From positions 1,116,001-1,180,000 of the forward strand of contig NC_016453.1 in NCBI RefSeq assembly GCF_000235365.1: a DNA stretch of 64,000 bases, in the 5' to 3' direction. The notes under the pieces were generated by a model, which made no database searches, was not told where the DNA came from, and saw only the letters and a list, made by a program, of their open reading frames with translations. Shown here piece by piece: positions 63,335 through 64,000 of this stretch. A program made the translations under genes and the position numbers. Each line of letters starts with the position of its first letter. Position 1 is the first letter of the stretch. The stretch comes from Eremothecium cymbalariae DBVPG#7215 (lineage: Eukaryota > Ascomycota > Saccharomycetes > Saccharomycetales > Saccharomycetaceae).

Positions 63335-64000
63335 TCATGAGGAAGTTCTAAGAGGGTATACCCATCCATTACGCTCTACTAAACGGAGAAAGCCGTGTAT
63401 TTCTTTGACATTGCATATGGTCCTTTTGGAGCAAATGAGAATTAGTTTTGATTTCGCTCTCGACATAGCGACGTTTACACGGCGAAGTTCTCGGAGCAGC
63501 AAACCTGCGTTTTGCTTGTCGTTGCTACGGACCATCGATATAATAATGCATTCCTTATCTCGGCCTTGAAACTGGTCAGCAGTCAAAATTTCGAGATGGT
63601 TATTGTTGCTGTGGGGCAACAACTCAGATCTTAGTAAGCGGAGTTGGGACCTGTATAAAGTCATTACTCCAATGTCGAGAGTAGATACTCCAAGCGATAT
63701 TAGTCCTTCAATAATTAACTTGACGAGTCTTGCCTCACCCGGATTTCTTATGTTGTCTTTGTCGGCCATTTCTTGCATGTCGGGTATATCTCCATAGTCC
63801 AAGAGTACGACTTTTCTTTGGGGGTCGAGGACGTCCCTGAGCCAAGGAGGGTTGCTAATGGCAGCGATATCCATTTGGATAGCCAGCGTCTGGTTCGCAA
63901 CGCTATCGTTTCCACATTTGAGTTTACCATTGTATATCAATTCGTTTGATAATGCCATTATATCCGTATTCATGCGATATTGGATGGTCAACTCGGTTAC
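63335..64000 (-). CDS. DNA2: DNA2 helicase/nuclease, C-terminal part (cut by window edge)
   Basis: The last 221 codons of a superfamily 1 helicase; the frame is still open at 64000, so the rest lies outside. Visible motifs: LTIQYRMN (motif IV region), DIGVMTLYRSQLRLLR, TADQFQGRDKECIIISMVRS (motif V) and RRVNVAMSRAKSKLIL (motif VI). These match the C-terminal Upf1-like helicase domain of Dna2, which processes Okazaki-fragment flaps and resected DNA ends. YHR164C next to SOL3 supports the call; the nuclease domain is not in view. Confidence 0.93.
   Translation of the reverse strand, partial: VTELTIQYRMNTDIMALSNELIYNGKLKCGNDSVANQTLAIQMDIAAISNPPWLRDVLDPQRKVVLLDYGDIPDMQEMADKDNIRNPGEARLVKLIIEGLISLGVSTLDIGVMTLYRSQLRLLRSELLPHSNNNHLEILTADQFQGRDKECIIISMVRSNDKQNAGLLLRELRRVNVAMSRAKSKLILICSKRTICNVKEIHGFLRLVERNGWVYPLRTSS

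Noticed and set aside
1..64000. Point centromere (CDEI-CDEII-CDEIII)
   Set aside because: CACGTG sites occur, but none is followed by a long AT-rich element ending in a TTTCCGAA-type CDEIII core.
1..64000. Transposons, LTRs, CRISPR arrays, prophage or horizontally acquired genes
   Set aside because: No reverse transcriptase, transposase or integrase frames, no LTR pairs and no spaced direct-repeat arrays were seen; all recognised genes are typical yeast orthologues.

Overview
The window is nuclear chromosomal DNA from a budding yeast of the family Saccharomycetaceae. Every recognisable protein has a close Saccharomyces cerevisiae counterpart. Genes are compact and almost intron-free, and the single clear intron (UBC13) has the yeast signals GTATGT and TACTAAC. 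The gene order interleaves S. cerevisiae sister regions: chromosome IV with V (RLI1, CHD1, PAB1, UBC13, DNF1/2, BCK2, CCA1) and chromosome VII with VIII (MPC2, LSC2, SDA1, BRF1, CPD1, SOL3/4, MGA1, RIE1, DNA2). That is the expected ancestral order of a lineage that did not undergo the whole-genome duplication (Kluyveromyces, Lachancea, Eremothecium and relatives). I cannot fix the genus from the sequence; Eremothecium is plausible.

Layout. Positions 394-10127 carry TPS2, SNF11, IPT1, an inserted LSM5/FTR1 pair with a possible small membrane-protein gene between them, then PAA1. Positions 10965-20207 carry a YDR061W-type ABC ATPase, LCB2, GPI13 and RLI1. Positions 22285-43882 carry CHD1, PAB1, UBC13, a DNF-type lipid flippase, BCK2 and CCA1. 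Positions 44664-64000 carry MPC2, LSC2, SDA1, BRF1, CPD1, a SOL 6-phosphogluconolactonase, MGA1, RIE1 and the 3' end of DNA2. Functions are mostly housekeeping: trehalose synthesis, sphingolipid synthesis (LCB2 and IPT1 are the first and last steps of one pathway), GPI anchors, iron uptake, mRNA metabolism, chromatin, ribosome biogenesis and recycling, Pol III transcription and mitochondrial carbon metabolism.

I found no obviously new multi-gene system. The unusual items are: (1) BCK2, whose C-terminal coding sequence lies in the -1 frame exactly after an A_AAA_AAC heptamer; (2) CHD1, whose conserved C-terminal domain lies in a different frame from the rest of the gene; (3) a frameshifted 105-codon membrane-protein candidate between LSM5 and FTR1; (4) a perfect 60-bp palindrome upstream of BCK2; (5) a cluster of GC-rich hairpins, one with perfect 30-bp arms, at the CCA1/MPC2 junction, where the gene order breaks relative to the ancestral order; and (6) AU-rich elements behind FTR1. 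Three frame breaks in 64 kb, two of them near short homopolymers, make base-calling errors a serious alternative to biology.
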